Source: Megascapheus bottae
Lineage: Eukaryota > Chordata > Mammalia > Rodentia > Geomyidae
Direction: 5' to 3'
Assembly (NCBI GenBank): GCA_024803745.1
Contig: JANJXV010000151.1
Coordinates: forward strand, 1,054,001-1,118,000
Length of the DNA stretch: 64,000 nucleotides
This document shows positions 1-14,744 of the stretch, piece by piece. Under the pieces are notes generated by a model. The model saw only the letters and a program-made list of their open reading frames with translations, had not been told where the DNA came from and did no database searches. A program made the translations under genes and the position numbers. Within the stretch, counting starts at the first letter, position 1, and every line of letters starts with the position of its first letter.

Positions 1-360
1 ACTTTACACACCTCCATTCTATGACTTCACACACCTCCATTCTCTGACTTCACAAACCTCCATTCTGTGACTTCACACACCTCAATTCTGTGACTTCACA
101 CACCTCCATTATGACTTCACACACATCCATTCTATGACTTCACACACCTCCATTCTATGACTTCACACACCTTCATTCTGTGACTTCACACACTTCCATT
201 CTGAGTTCACACACCTCCATTCTGTGACTTCACACAACTCCAATCTGACTTCACACAGCTCCATTCTGTGACTTCACACAACTCCATTCTTTGACTTCAC
301 ACGCCTCCATTCTATGACTTCACACACCTCCATTGTGACTTCACACAGCTCCATTCTATG

Positions 361-700
361 AGTTCACACACGTGCATTGTGACTTCACACACCTCCATTC
401 TATGACTTCACACACCTCATTCTGACTTCACACACCTCCATTCTGACTTCACAAACATCAATTCTGTGACTTCACACACCTCCATTCTTTCGCTTCACAC
501 ACCTCCATTGTGAGTTCACACACCTCCATTCTGAATTCACAAACATCAGTTCTGTGACTTCACACACCTCCATTCTATGACTTCACACACCTCCATACTA
601 CGACTTCACACACCTCCATTCTATGACTTCACAAACCTCCATTCTGACTTCACACACCTCCATTCTGACTTCACAAACATCAATTCTGTGACTTCACACA
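361..700. repeat. AACATCAATT cassette shared by all zones (first zone I copy)
   Basis: A recognisable monomer series recurs throughout: a GCATTGTGAC monomer, runs of 21-bp monomers, then AACATC(A/G)(A/G)TTCTGTG, CATTGTGAGTTC, and again AACATCAATTCTGTG. Zone I copies begin with CACGTGCATTG (369, 2404, 4075, 7740, 9776, 11447, 15113, 17149). Zone II has CCCCTGCATTG (near 22253 and 24872) and CCTGCATTG (near 27170 and 29081), and zones III and IV have CCTGCATTG (for example 51898, 53018, 55062, 56383, 58813, 60134, 62632, 63953). It is the best evidence that the four HOR types descend from one ancestral array. No function can be assigned. Confidence 0.8.
369..374. other. CACGTG palindromes, one per U1, U2 and U3 subunit
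   Basis: A single-base variant of the cassette creates the palindrome CACGTG, the sequence of the canonical E-box bound by many bHLH-type proteins. It occurs at 369, 2404, 4075, 7740, 9776, 11447, 15113 and 17149, always at the equivalent position and only in zone I. The other zones have CCTG there. The palindrome is directly visible; any protein binding is conjecture, and the site may be a passenger substitution amplified with the HOR. Confidence 0.35.
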
Positions 701-2035
701 CCTCCATTTTTTGACTTCACACATCTCCATTGTGAGTTCACACACCTCCATTCTATGACTTCACACACCTCCATTCTGACTTCACACAGCTCCATTCTAT
801 GACTTCACACACCTCCATTCTGTGCCTTCAACATCTACATTTTATGACTTAACACACCTTCATTCTTTCTTCACAAACATTCATTCTATGACTTCACACA
901 CCTCCATTCTATGACTTCACACACCTCCATTCTATGACTTCCACACCTCCATTCTGTGACTTCACACACCACCATTCTATGACTTCACATACCTCCATTG
1001 TGCCTTCACACACCTCCATTCTATGAGTTCACACACCTCCATTCTGTCTTCACACACCTCCATTCTATGACATCACACACCTCCATTCTGACTTCACACA
1101 TCTCCATTCTATAACTTCACACAACTCCATTCTGACTTCACACACCTCCATTCTGTGACTTCACACACATCCATTCCATGACTTCACACACCTCCATTAG
1201 ATGCCTACACACACCTCCATTCTTTGACTTCACACACCTCCATTCTATGAGTTCACACACCTCCATTTGTGACTCTACACACCACCTTTTTGACTTCACA
1301 CACCTCCATTCTGTGACTTCACATACCTCCATTCTGTGACTTCACACACCTTTATTGTTTGACTTCACACACCTCCATTGTTTGACTTCACACACCTCCT
1401 TTCCATGACTTCACACACCTCCATTCAATGACATCACACACCTCCATTCTGACTTCACACACCTCCATTCTATAACTTCACACAACTCCATTCTGACTTC
1501 ACACACCTCCATTCTATGAGTTCACACACCTCCATTGTGTGACTTCACACACCTTTATTGTTTGACTTCACACACCTGCATTCTTTGACTTCACACACCT
1601 CCTTTCCATGACTTCACACACCTCCATTACATGAGTTCACACACCTCCATTCTATGAGTTCACACACCTCCATTTTGACTTCACACACCTCCATTCTATG
1701 ACTTCACACACCTTCATTCTTACTTCAGAAACATCCATTATAGGACTTCACGCACTTCCATTCTATGACTTCACACACCTCCATTCTGTGGCTTCACTCA
1801 CCTCCATTCTGAGTTCACACACCTCCATTCTGTGACTTCACACACCTACATTCTGTGACTTCACACACCTCCATTCTGAGTTCACACACCTCCATTCTGT
1901 GACTTCACACACCTCCATTCTGACTTCAAACAGCTCCATTCTATGACTTCACACACCTCCATTCTGTGCCTTCACACACCTCCATTCTATGATTTAACAC
2001 ACCTTCATTCTTACTTCACAAACATCCATTCTATG

Positions 2036-3733
2036 ACTTTACACACCTCCATTCTATGACTTCACACACCTCCATTCTGTGACTTCACAAACCTCCATTC
2101 TGTGACTTCACACACCTCAATTCTGTGACTTCACACACCTCCATTATGACTTCACACACATCCATTCTATGACTTCACACACCTCCATTCTATGACTTCA
2201 CACACCTTCATTCTGTGACTTCACACACTTCCATTCTGAGTTCACACACCTCCATTCTGTGACTTCACACAACTCCAATCTGACTTCACACAGCTCCATT
2301 CTGTGACTTCACACAACTCCATTCTTTGACTTCACACACCTCCATTCTATGACTTCACACACCTCCAGTGTGACTTCACACAGCTCCATTCTATGAGTTC
2401 ACACACGTGCATTGTGACTTCACACACCTCCATTCTATGACTTCACACACCTCCATTCTGACTTCACACACCTCCATTCTGACTTCACAAACATCAATTC
2501 TGTGACTTCACACACCTCCATTCTTTCGCTTCACACACCTCCATTGTGAGTTCACACACCTCCATTCTGAATTCACAAACATCAGTTCTGTGACTTCACA
2601 CACCTCCATTCTATGACTTCACACACCTCCATACTACGACTTCACACACCTCCATTCTATGACTTCACAAACCTCCATTCTGACTTCACACACCTCCATT
2701 CTGACTTCACAAACATCAATTCTGTGACTTCACACACCTCCATTTTTTGACTTCACACATCTCCATTGTGAGTTCACACACCTCCATTCTATGACTTCAC
2801 ACACCTCCATTCTGACTTCACACAGCTCCATTCTATGACTTCACACACCTCCATTCTGTGCCTTCAACATCTACATTTTATGACTTAACACACCTTCATT
2901 CTTTCTTCACAAACATTCATTCTATGACTTCACACACCTCCATTCTATGACTTCACACACCTCCATTCTATGACTTCCACACCTCCATTCTGTGACTTCA
3001 CACACCACCATTCTATGACTTCACATACCTCCATTGTGCCTTCACACACCTCCATTCTATGAGTTCACACACCTCCATTCTGTCTTCACACACCTCCATT
3101 CTATGACATCACACACCTCCATTCTGACTTCACACATCTCCATTCTATAACTTCACACAACTCCATTCTGACTTCACACACCTCCATTCTGTGACTTCAC
3201 ACACATCCATTCCATGACTTCACACACCTCCATTAGATGCCTACACGCACCTCCATTCTTTGACTTCACACACCTCCATTCTATGAGTTCACACACCTCA
3301 ATTCTGAGACTTCACACACCTCCATTCTGACTACACCCAGCTCCATTCAATGACTTCACACACCTCCATTCTGTGATTTCGCACACCTCCAATCTGACTT
3401 CACACAGCTCCACTCTATGCCTTCCCACACCTCCATTCTATGAGTTCACACACCTCCATTCTATGACTTCACACACCTCCATTCTGTGATTTCACACACC
3501 TCCATTCTGAGTTGAAACACCTCCGTTCTGTGACTTAACACACCTCCATTCTGTGATTTCACACACCACCATTCTGAGTTCACACACCTCCATTCTGTGA
3601 CTTCACACACCTCCATTCTGACTTCAAACAGCTCCATTCTATGACTTCACACACCTCCATTCTGTGCCTTCACACACCTCCATTCTATGATTTAACACAC
3701 TTTCATTCTTACTTCACAAACATCCATTCTATG
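2036..3733. repeat. Zone I HOR copy 1, subunit U2
   Basis: The first approximately 1,263 bp (2036-3298) follow U1 almost base for base. The unit then departs at CTCAATTCTGAG, where U1 reads CTCCATTTGTGAC. Diagnostic U2 bases are CACACCTCC instead of CACGCCTCC near 2335, CCAGTGTGAC near 2368, and GCCTACACGCAC near 3239. CACGTG is at 2404. At 1,698 bp it is shorter than U1. It looks like a U1 derivative whose 3' part was replaced by a different monomer series during an exchange. Confidence 0.82.
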
Positions 3734-5298
3734 ACTTCACACACCTCCATTCTCTGACTTCACACACCTTCATTCTGTGACTTCACACACCTCCATTCTG
3801 AGTTCACACACCTCCATTCTGTGACTTCACACAACTCCAATCTGACTTCACACAGCTCCATTCTATGACTTCACACACCTCCATTCTATGACTTCACACA
3901 CCTCCATTGTGACTTCACACAGCTCCATTCTCTGATTTCACACACCTCCATTCTGACTTCACACAAATCCATTCTATGACTTCACACACCTCCATTCTGA
4001 CTTCACACACCTCCATTCTATGACTTCACACAACTCCATTCTGACTTCAGACACCTCCATTCTATGAGTTCACACACGTGCATTGTGACTTCACACACCT
4101 CCATTCTATGACTTCAAACACCTCCATTCTGACTTCACACACCTCCATTCTGACTTCACAAACATCAATTCTGTGACTTCACACACCTCCATTCTTTCGC
4201 TTCACACACCTCCATTGTGAGTTCACAAACCTCCATTCTGAATTCACAAACATCAATTCTGTGACTTCACACACCTCCATTCTATGACTTCACACACCTC
4301 CATACTACGACTTCACACACCTCCATTCTATGACTTCACAAACCTCCATTCTGACATCACACACCTCCATTCTGACTTCACAAACATAAATTCTGTGACT
4401 TCACACACCTCCATTCTATGACTTTACACACCTCCATTCTATGACTTCACACACCTCCATTCTATGACTTCAGACACTTCCATTCTTTGACTTCACACAC
4501 CTCCATTTTTTGACTTCACACATCTCCATTGTGAGTTCACACACCTCCATTCTATGACTTCACACACCTCCATTCTGACTCCACACAGCTCCATTCTATG
4601 ACTTCACACACCTCCATTCTGTGCCTTCACACATCTCCATTTTATGACTTAACACACCTTCATTCTTTCTTCACAAACATTCATTCTATGACTTCACACA
4701 CCTCCATTCTATGACTTCACACACCTCCATTCTATGACTTCACACACCACCATTCTATGACTTCACATACCTCCATTGTGACTTCACACACCTCCATTCT
4801 ATGAGTTCACACACCTCCATTCTGTCTTCACACACCTCCATTCTATGACATCACACACCTCCATTCTGACTTCACACACCTCCATTCTATAACTTCACAC
4901 AACTCCATTCTGACTTCACACACCTCCATTCTGTGACTTCACACACCTGCATTCCATGACTTCACACACCTCCATTCGATGCCTACACACACCTCCATTC
5001 TTTGACTTCACACACCTCCATTCTATGAGTTCACACACCTCCATTTGTGACTCTACACACCACCTTTTTGACTTCACACACCTCCATTCTGTGATTTCAC
5101 ATACCTCCATTCTGTGACTTCACACACCTTTATTGTTTGACTTCACACACCTCCATTCTTTGACTTCACACACCTCCTTTCCATGACTTCACACACCTCC
5201 ATTCTATGACATCACACACCTCCATTCTTTGCCTTCACACACCTCCATTCTATGATCACACACCTCCATTCTATGACTTCACACACCTCCATTCTATG
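3734..5298. repeat. Zone I HOR copy 1, subunit U3
   Basis: This 1,565-bp subunit starts after a TTCACAAACATCC monomer like those that close U1 and U2. It keeps the same order of landmarks as U1: CACGTG at 4075, the AACATC cassette, and the CCTACACACACC and GTGACTCTACACACC monomers near 4980-5060. It differs at many monomers, so it is an older duplicate than U2. It ends in a shortened monomer TATGATCACACACC at 5251, a landmark shared with zone II at 19486. Confidence 0.8.
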
Positions 5299-5363
5299 AC
5301 TTTACACACCTCCATTCTGTGACTTCACACACCTCAATTCTGTGACTTCACACACCTCCATTA

Positions 5364-5371
5364 TGACGTCA
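5364..5371. other. TGACGTCA palindrome in U4
   Basis: The normal monomer begins TGACTTCA; one T-to-G change makes TGACGTCA, the consensus cAMP-response element sequence. It is found here and at 12736-12743, the same place in HOR copy 2. The zone II copy of U4 has the ordinary TGACTTCA at this place (near 19,600). It is one of the few CpG-containing monomers. There is no surrounding promoter evidence, so this is recorded as a sequence match only. Confidence 0.3.
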
Positions 5372-6636
5372 CACACCTCCATTCTATGACTTCCCACACC
5401 TCCATTCTATGACTTCATACATCCATTCTGTGATTTCACACACCTCCATTCTGAGTTCACACACATCCATTCTGTGTCTTCACACACCTCCAATCTGACT
5501 TCACACAGCTCCATTCTATGACTTCACACACCTCCATACTGTGACTTTACACACCTCCATTCTATGATTTCACACACCTCCTTGTGACTTCACACACCTC
5601 CATTCTATGACTTCACACAACTCCATTCTGACTTCACACACCTCCATTCTGTGACTTCACACACCTCCATTCAATGACTTCACACAAATCCATTCCATGA
5701 TTTCACACACCTCCATTCGATGACCTCACACACCTCCATTCTATTATTTGACACACCTCCCTTGTGACTTCACACACCTCCATTCTATGACTTCACACAA
5801 CTCCATTCTGACTTCACACACTTCCATTCTGTGACTTCACACACCTCCATTCCATGACTTCACACACCTCCATTCTGTGATTTCACACAACTACATTCTG
5901 TGACTTCACACACCTTTATTGTTTGACTTCACACAATGCATTCTTTGACTTCACACACCTTTATTCCATGACTTCACACACCTCCATTCTATGATTTCTC
6001 AGACCACCATTCTGTGAGTTCACACACCTCCATTTTGACTTCATACATCTCCATTTTATGACTTCACACACATTTATTCTTATTCAGAAACATCCTTTCT
6101 ATGACTTCACACACCTCCATTCTATGACTTCACACACCTCAATTCTGTGACTGCACACACCTCCATTGCATGACTTCACACACCTCCATTCTTTGACTTC
6201 ACACACCTCCATTCTATGAGTCCACACACCTCCATTTGTGACTCCACACACTACATTTTTGACTTCACACACCTCCATTCTGTGATTTCACACACCTCAA
6301 TTCTGTGACTTCACACACCTTTATTGTTTGACTTCACACACCTCCATTCTTTGAGTTCACACACCTCCATTGCATGACTTCACACACCTCCATTCTATGA
6401 CTTCACAAACCTCCATTCTATGAGTTCACACACCTCCATTTTGACTTCACACACCTCCATTCTGTGACTTCACACACCTCCATTCTGTGACTTCACACAC
6501 CTCCATTCTATGACTTCACACACCTACATTCTGTGACTTCACACACCTCCATTCTGTTACTTCACACACCTCCATTTTGACTTCACACACTTCCATTCTT
6601 TGAATTCGCACACCTCCATTCTGTGACTTCACACAC

Positions 6637-6646
6637 ATTAACATTG
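6637..6646. repeat. ATTAACATTG landmark monomer
   Basis: A monomer with CACACATTAACATTGTTTGAC replaces the usual core. It is found once per U4 or zone III unit: 6637, 14010, 20873, 23241, 23492, 25859, 27883, 30452, 34198, 38025, 41875, 45725 and 48476. It is absent from zone IV as read here. Its spacing was used to measure unit lengths. It lies about 20 bp upstream of a CTCTATT monomer. It is a positional marker; I assign no function. Confidence 0.85.
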
Positions 6647-7371
6647 TTTGACTTCACACACCTCTATTTTTGGACTTCACACACCTCCATTCCATGACTT
6701 CACACATCTCCATTTTATGAGTTCGCACACCTCCATTTTGACTTCACACACCTCCATTCTATGACTTCACACACCTTCATTCTACTTCAGAAACATCCGT
6801 TCTATGACTTCACACACCTCCATTCTATGATTTCACAAACCTTCATTCTGTGACTTCACACACCTCCATTCTGAGTTCACACACCTCAATTCTATGACTT
6901 CACACACCTCAATTCTGGCTTCACACACCTCCATTCTATGACTTCACACACTTCCATTCTATGACTTCACACACCTCCATTCTTTGACTTCACAGACCTC
7001 CATTCTTTGACTTCACACACCTCCATTCTGTGACTTCACACACCTCCATTCTTTGACTTCACACACCTCCATTCTGTGACTTCAGACACCTCCATTCTAT
7101 GACTTCACACACCTCCATTCTATGAATTCACACATCTCCATTCTGTGACTTCACACAACTCCATTCTATGACTTCCCACACCGCCATTCTGGGACTTCAC
7201 ACACCTCCATTCTGAGTTCACACACCTCCATTCTGTGACTTCACACACCTCCATTCTGACTTCAAACAGCTCCATTCTATGACTTCACACACCTCCATTC
7301 TGTGCCTTCACACACCTCCATTCTATGATTTAAAACACCTTCATTCTTACTTCACAAACATCCATTCTATG

Positions 7372-10300
7372 ACTTTACACACCTCCATTCTATGACTTCA
7401 CACACCTCCATTCTGTGACTTCACAAACCTCCATTCTGTGACTTCACACACCTCAATTCTGTGACTTCACACACCTCCATTATGACTTCACACACATCCA
7501 TTCTATGACTTCACACACCTCCATTCTATGACTTCACACACCTTCATTCTGTGACTTCACACACTTCCATTCTGAGTTCACACACCTCCATTCTGTGACT
7601 TCACACAACTCCAATCTGACTTCACACAGCTCCATTCTGTGACTTCACACAACTCCATTCTTTGACTTCACACGCCTCCATTCTATGACTTCACACACCT
7701 CCATTGTGACTTCACACAGCTCCATTCTATGAGTTCACACACGTGCATTGTGACTTCACACACCTCCATTCTATGACTTCACACACCTCCATTCTGACTT
7801 CACACACCTCCATTCTGACTTCACAAACATCAATTCTGTGACTTCACACACCTCCATTCTTTCGCTTCACACACCTCCATTGTGAGTTCACACACCTCCA
7901 TTCTGAATTCACAAACATCAGTTCTGTGACTTCACACACCTCCATTCTATGACTTCACACACCTCCATACTACGACTTCACACACCTCCATTCTATGACT
8001 TCACAAACCTCCATTCTGACTTCACACACCTCCATTCTGACTTCACAAACATCAATTCTGTGACTTCACACACCTCCATTTTTTGACTTCACACATCTCC
8101 ATTGTGAGTTCACACACCTCCTTTCTATGACTTCACACACCTCCATTCTGACTTCACACAGCTCCATTCTATGACTTCACACACCTCCATTTTGTGCCTT
8201 CAACATCTACATTTTATGACTTAACACACCTTCATTCTTTCTTCACAAACATTCATTCTATGACTTCACACACCTCCATTCTATGACTTCACACACCTCC
8301 ATTCTATGACTTCCACACCTCCATTCTGTGACTTCACACACCACCATTCTATGACTTCACATACCTCCATTGTGCCTTCACACACCTCCATTCTATGAGT
8401 TCACACACCTCCATTCTGTCTTCACACACCTCCATTCTATGACATCACACACCTCCATTCTGACTTCACACATCTCCATTCTATAACTTCACACAACTCC
8501 ATTCTGACTTCACACACCTCCATTCTGTGACTTCACACACATCCATTCCATGACTTCACACACCTCCATTAGATGCCTACACACACCTCCATTCTTTGAC
8601 TTCACACACCTCCATTCTATGAGTTCACACACCTCCATTTGTGACTCTACACACCACCTTTTTGACTTCACACACCTCCATTCTGTGATTTCACATACCT
8701 CCATTCTGTGACTTCACACACCTTTATTGTTTGACTTCACACACCTCCATTCTTTGACTTCACACACCTCCTTTCCATGACTTCACACACCTCCATTCAA
8801 TGACATCACACACCTCCATTCTGACTTCACACACCTCCATTCTATAACTTCACACAACTCCATTCTGACTTCACACACCTCCATTCTATGAGTTCACACA
8901 CCTCCATTCTGTGACTTCACACACCTTTATTGTTTGACTTCACACACCTGCATTCTTTGACTTCACACACCTCCTTTCCATGACTTCACACACCTCCATT
9001 ACATGAGTTCACACACCTCCATTCTATGAGTTCACACACCTCCATTTTGACTTCACACACCTCCATTCTATGACTTCACACACCTTCATTCTTACTTCAG
9101 AAACATCCATTATAGGACTTCACGCACTTCCATTCTATGACTTCACACACCTCCATTCTGTGGCTTCACTCACCTCCATTCTGAGTTCACACACCTCCAT
9201 TCTGTGACTTCACACACCTACATTCTGTGACTTCACACACCTCCATTCTGAGTTCACACACCTCCATTCTGTGACTTCACACACCTCCATTCTGACTTCA
9301 AACAGCTCCATTCTATGACTTCACACACCTCCATTCTGTGCCTTCACACACCTCCATTCTATGATTTAACACACCTTCATTCTTACTTCACAAACATCCA
9401 TTCTATGACTTTACACACCTCCATTCTATGACTTCACACACCTCCATTCTGTGACTTCACAAACCTCCATTCTGTGACTTCACACACCTCAATTCTGTGA
9501 CTTCACACACCTCCATTATGACTTCACACACATCCATTCTATGACTTCACACACCTCCATTCTATGACTTCACACACCTTCATTCTGTGACTTCACACAC
9601 TTCCATTCTGAGTTCACACACCTCCATTCTGTGACTTCACACAACTCCAATCTGACTTCACACAGCTCCATTCTGTGACTTCACACAACTCCATTCTTTG
9701 ACTTCACACACCTCCATTCTATGACTTCACACACCTCCAGTGTGACTTCACACAGCTCCATTCTATGAGTTCACACACGTGCATTGTGACTTCACACACC
9801 TCCATTCTATGACTTCACACACCTCCATTCTGACTTCACACACCTCCATTCTGACTTCACAAACATCAATTCTGTGACTTCACACACCTCCATTCTTTCG
9901 CTTCACACACCTCCATTGTGAGTTCACACACCTCCATTCTGAATTCACAAACATCAGTTCTGTGACTTCACACACCTCCATTCTATGACTTCACACACCT
10001 CCATACTACGACTTCACACACCTCCATTCTATGACTTCACAAACCTCCATTCTGACTTCACACACCTCCATTCTGACTTCACAAACATCAATTCTGTGAC
10101 TTCACACACCTCCATTTTTTGACTTCACACATCTCCATTGTGAGTTCACACACCTCCATTCTATGACTTCACACACCTCCATTCTGACTTCACACAGCTC
10201 CATTCTATGACTTCACACACCTCCATTCTGTGCCTTCAACATCTACATTTTATGACTTAACACACCTTCATTCTTTCTTCACAAACATTCATTCTATGAC

Positions 10301-13300
10301 TTCACACACCTCCATTCTATGACTTCACACACCTCCATTCTATGACTTCCACACCTCCATTCTGTGACTTCACACACCACCATTCTATGACTTCACATAC
10401 CTCCATTGTGCCTTCACACACCTCCATTCTATGAGTTCACACACCTCCATTCTGTCTTCACACACCTCCATTCTATGACATCACACACCTCCATTCTGAC
10501 TTCACACATCTCCATTCTATAACTTCACACAACTCCATTCTGACTTCACACACCTCCATTCTGTGACTTCACACACATCCATTCCATGACTTCACACACC
10601 TCCATTAGATGCCTACACGCACCTCCATTCTTTGACTTCACACACCTCCATTCTATGAGTTCACACACCTCAATTCTGAGACTTCACACACCTCCATTCT
10701 GACTACACCCAGCTCCATTCAATGACTTCACACACCTCCATTCTGTGATTTCGCACACCTCCAATCTGACTTCACACAGCTCCACTCTATGCCTTCCCAC
10801 ACCTCCATTCTATGAGTTCACACACCTCCATTCTATGACTTCACACACCTCCATTCTGTGATTTCACACACCTCCATTCTGAGTTGAAACACCTCCGTTC
10901 TGTGACTTAACACACCTCCATTCTGTGATTTCACACACCACCATTCTGAGTTCACACACCTCCATTCTGTGACTTCACACACCTCCATTCTGACTTCAAA
11001 CAGCTCCATTCTATGACTTCACACACCTCCATTCTGTGCCTTCACACACCTCCATTCTATGATTTAACACACTTTCATTCTTACTTCACAAACATCCATT
11101 CTATGACTTCACACACCTCCATTCTCTGACTTCACACACCTTCATTCTGTGACTTCACACACCTCCATTCTGAGTTCACACACCTCCATTCTGTGACTTC
11201 ACACAACTCCAATCTGACTTCACACAGCTCCATTCTATGACTTCACACACCTCCATTCTATGACTTCACACACCTCCATTGTGACTTCACACAGCTCCAT
11301 TCTCTGATTTCACACACCTCCATTCTGACTTCACACAAATCCATTCTATGACTTCACACACCTCCATTCTGACTTCACACACCTCCATTCTATGACTTCA
11401 CACAACTCCATTCTGACTTCAGACACCTCCATTCTATGAGTTCACACACGTGCATTGTGACTTCACACACCTCCATTCTATGACTTCAAACACCTCCATT
11501 CTGACTTCACACACCTCCATTCTGACTTCACAAACATCAATTCTGTGACTTCACACACCTCCATTCTTTCGCTTCACACACCTCCATTGTGAGTTCACAA
11601 ACCTCCATTCTGAATTCACAAACATCAATTCTGTGACTTCACACACCTCCATTCTATGACTTCACACACCTCCATACTACGACTTCACACACCTCCATTC
11701 TATGACTTCACAAACCTCCATTCTGACATCACACACCTCCATTCTGACTTCACAAACATAAATTCTGTGACTTCACACACCTCCATTCTATGACTTTACA
11801 CACCTCCATTCTATGACTTCACACACCTCCATTCTATGACTTCAGACACTTCCATTCTTTGACTTCACACACCTCCATTTTTTGACTTCACACATCTCCA
11901 TTGTGAGTTCACACACCTCCATTCTATGACTTCACACACCTCCATTCTGACTCCACACAGCTCCATTCTATGACTTCACACACCTCCATTCTGTGCCTTC
12001 ACACATCTCCATTTTATGACTTAACACACCTTCATTCTTTCTTCACAAACATTCATTCAATGACTTCACAAACCTCCATTCTATGACTTCACACACCTCC
12101 ATTCTATGACTTCACACACCACCATTCTATGACTTCACATACCTCCATTGTGACTTCACACACCTCCATTCTATGAGTTCACACACCTCCATTCTGTCTT
12201 CACACACCTCCATTCTATGACATCACACACCTCCATTCTGACTTCACACACCTCCATTCTATAACTTCACACAACTCCATTCTGACTTCACACACCTCCA
12301 TTCTGTGACTTCACACACCTGCATTCCATGACTTCACACACCTCCATTCGATGCCTACACACACCTCCATTCTTTGACTTCACACACCTCCATTCTATGA
12401 GTTCACACACCTCCATTTGTGACTCTACACACCACCTTTTTGACTTCACACACCTCCATTCTGTGATTTCACATACCTCCATTCTGTGACTTCACACACC
12501 TTTATTGTTTGACTTCACACACCTCCATTCTTTGACTTCACACACCTCCTTTCCATGACTTCACACACCTCCATTCTATGACATCACACACCTCCATTCT
12601 TTGCCTTCACACACCTCCATTCTATGATCACACACCTCCATTCTATGACTTCACACACCTCCATTCTATGACTTTACACACCTCCATTCTGTGACTTCAC
12701 ACACCTCAATTCTGTGACTTCACACACCTCCATTATGACGTCACACACCTCCATTCTATGACTTCCCACACCTCCATTCTATGACTTCATACATCCATTC
12801 TGTGATTTCACACACCTCCATTCTGAGTTCACACACATCCATTCTGTGTCTTCACACACCTCCAATCTGACTTCACACAGCTCCATTCTATGACTTCACA
12901 CACCTCCATACTGTGACTTTACACACCTCCATTCTATGATTTCACACACCTCCCTTGTGACTTCACACACCTCCATTCTATGACTTCACACAACTCCATT
13001 CTGACTTCACACACCTCCATTCTGTGACTTCACACACCTCCATTCAATGACTTCACACAAATCCATTCCATGATTTCACACACCTCCATTCGATGACCTC
13101 ACACACCTCCATTCTATTATTTGACACACCTCCCTTGTGACTTCACACACCTCCATTCTATGACTTCACACAACTCCATTCTGACTTCACACACTTCCAT
13201 TCTGTGACTTCACACACCTCCATTCCATGACTTCACACACCTCCATTCTGTGATTTCACACAACTACATTCTGTGACTTCACACACCTTTATTGTTTGAC

Positions 13301-14744
13301 TTCACACAATGCATTCTTTGACTTCACACACCTTTATTCCATGACTTCACACACCTCCATTCTATGATTTCTCAGACCACCATTCTGTGAGTTCACACAC
13401 CTCCATTTTGACTTCATACATCTCCATTTTATGACTTCACACACATTTATTCTTATTCAGAAACATCCTTTCTATGACTTCACACACCTCCATTCTATGA
13501 CTTCACACACCTCAATTCTGTGACTGCACACACCTCCATTGCATGACTTCACACACCTCCATTCTTTGACTTCACACACCTCCATTCTATGAGTCCACAC
13601 ACCTCCATTTGTGACTCCACACACTACATTTTTGACTTCACACACCTCCATTCTGTGATTTCACACACCTCAATTCTGTGACTTCACACACCTTTATTGT
13701 TTGACTTCACACACCTCCATTCTTTGAGTTCACACACCTCCATTGCATGACTTCACACACCTCCATTCTATGACTTCACAAACCTCCATTCTATGAGTTC
13801 ACACACCTCCATTTTGACTTCACACACCTCCATTCTGTGACTTCACACACCTCCATTCTGTGACTTCACACACCTCCATTCTATGACTTCACACACCTAC
13901 ATTCTGTGACTTCACACACCTCCATTCTGTTACTTCACACACCTCCATTTTGACTTCACACACTTCCATTCTTTGAATTCGCACACCTCCATTCTGTGAC
14001 TTCACACACATTAACATTGTTTGACTTCACACACCTCTATTTTTGGACTTCACACACCTCCATTCCATGACTTCACACATCTCCATTTTATGAGTTCGCA
14101 CACCTCCATTTTGACTTCACACACCTCCATTCTATGACTTCACACACCTTCATTCTACTTCAGAAACATCCGTTCTATGACTTCACACACCTCCATTCTA
14201 TGATTTCACAAACCTTCATTCTGTGACTTCACACACCTCCATTCTGAGTTCACACACCTCAATTCTATGACTTCACACACCTCAATTCTGGCTTCACACA
14301 CCTCCATTCTATGACTTCACACACTTCCATTCTATGACTTCACACACCTCCATTCTTTGACTTCACAGACCTCCATTCTTTGACTTCACACACCTCCATT
14401 CTGTGACTTCACACACCTCCATTCTTTGACTTCACACACCTCCATTCTGTGACTTCAGACACCTCCATTCTATGACTTCACACACCTCCATTCTATGAAT
14501 TCACACATCTCCATTCTGTGACTTCACACAACTCCATTCTATGACTTCCCACACCGCCATTCTGGGACTTCACACACCTCCATTCTGAGTTCACACACCT
14601 CCATTCTGTGACTTCACACACCTCCATTCTGACTTCAAACAGCTCCATTCTATGACTTCACACACCTCCATTCTGTGCCTTCACACACCTCCATTCTATG
14701 ATTTAAAACACCTTCATTCTTACTTCACAAACATCCATTCTATG
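7372..14744. repeat. Zone I HOR copy 2 (complete, 7,373 bp)
   Basis: All copy 1 landmarks recur at offset 7,372: U1 7372-9407, U2 9408-11105, U3 11106-12670, U4 12671-14744. The unit is the intact reference, having neither the one-base loss near 418 nor the one near 5579 of copy 1. Differences from copy 1 that I noticed are few, for example CCTCCTTTCTATG near 8121 and CCATTTTGTGCC near 8190, both also in copy 3, and CATTCAATGAC near 12055. This suggests copies 2 and 3 are closer to each other than either is to copy 1. Confidence 0.92.

Larger units (their letters stand above)
1..2035. repeat. Zone I HOR copy 1, subunit U1
   Basis: The subunit is phased on ACTTTACAC, which recurs at 2036. It contains the shared cassette (about 361-700) with CACGTG at 369, and the TAGGACTTCACGCAC variant at 1741. 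This copy lacks one C near 418 (CACCTCATT instead of CACCTCCATT), making it 2,035 bp against 2,036 bp in copies 2 and 3. U1 is marked by CACGCCTCC at about 300 and CCATTGTGAC at about 331, both of which differ from U2. The window may begin inside a larger unit, so the phase is chosen for convenience. Confidence 0.85.
5299..7371. repeat. Zone I HOR copy 1, subunit U4
   Basis: U4 starts at the ACTTTACAC phase with two fewer monomers before the CTCAATT monomer than U1 (34 bp against 80 bp). It then follows its own series: TGACGTCA at 5364, two CTCC(C)TTGTGAC monomers, CACAATGCATTC near 5933, TTATTCAGAAACATCC near 6083, and ATTAACATTG at 6637. It lacks the CACGTG cassette. One C is missing from the CCC run at 5578-5581 compared with copy 2, giving 2,073 bp here and 2,074 bp there. 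A close relative lies at 19,486-21,450 in zone II. Confidence 0.83.

Noticed and set aside
1138..1332. 64-codon open frames on the minus strand (also 4916, 8510, 12288, 15883, 17896, 20412) encoding Cys/Glu/Val-rich repeats
   Set aside because: They recur once per HOR subunit because the DNA recurs. The minus strand of each monomer contains TGA and TAG in other frames, and the peptide is a direct readout of GGAGGTGTGTGAAGTCA. A conserved peptide is not implied by conserved satellite DNA.
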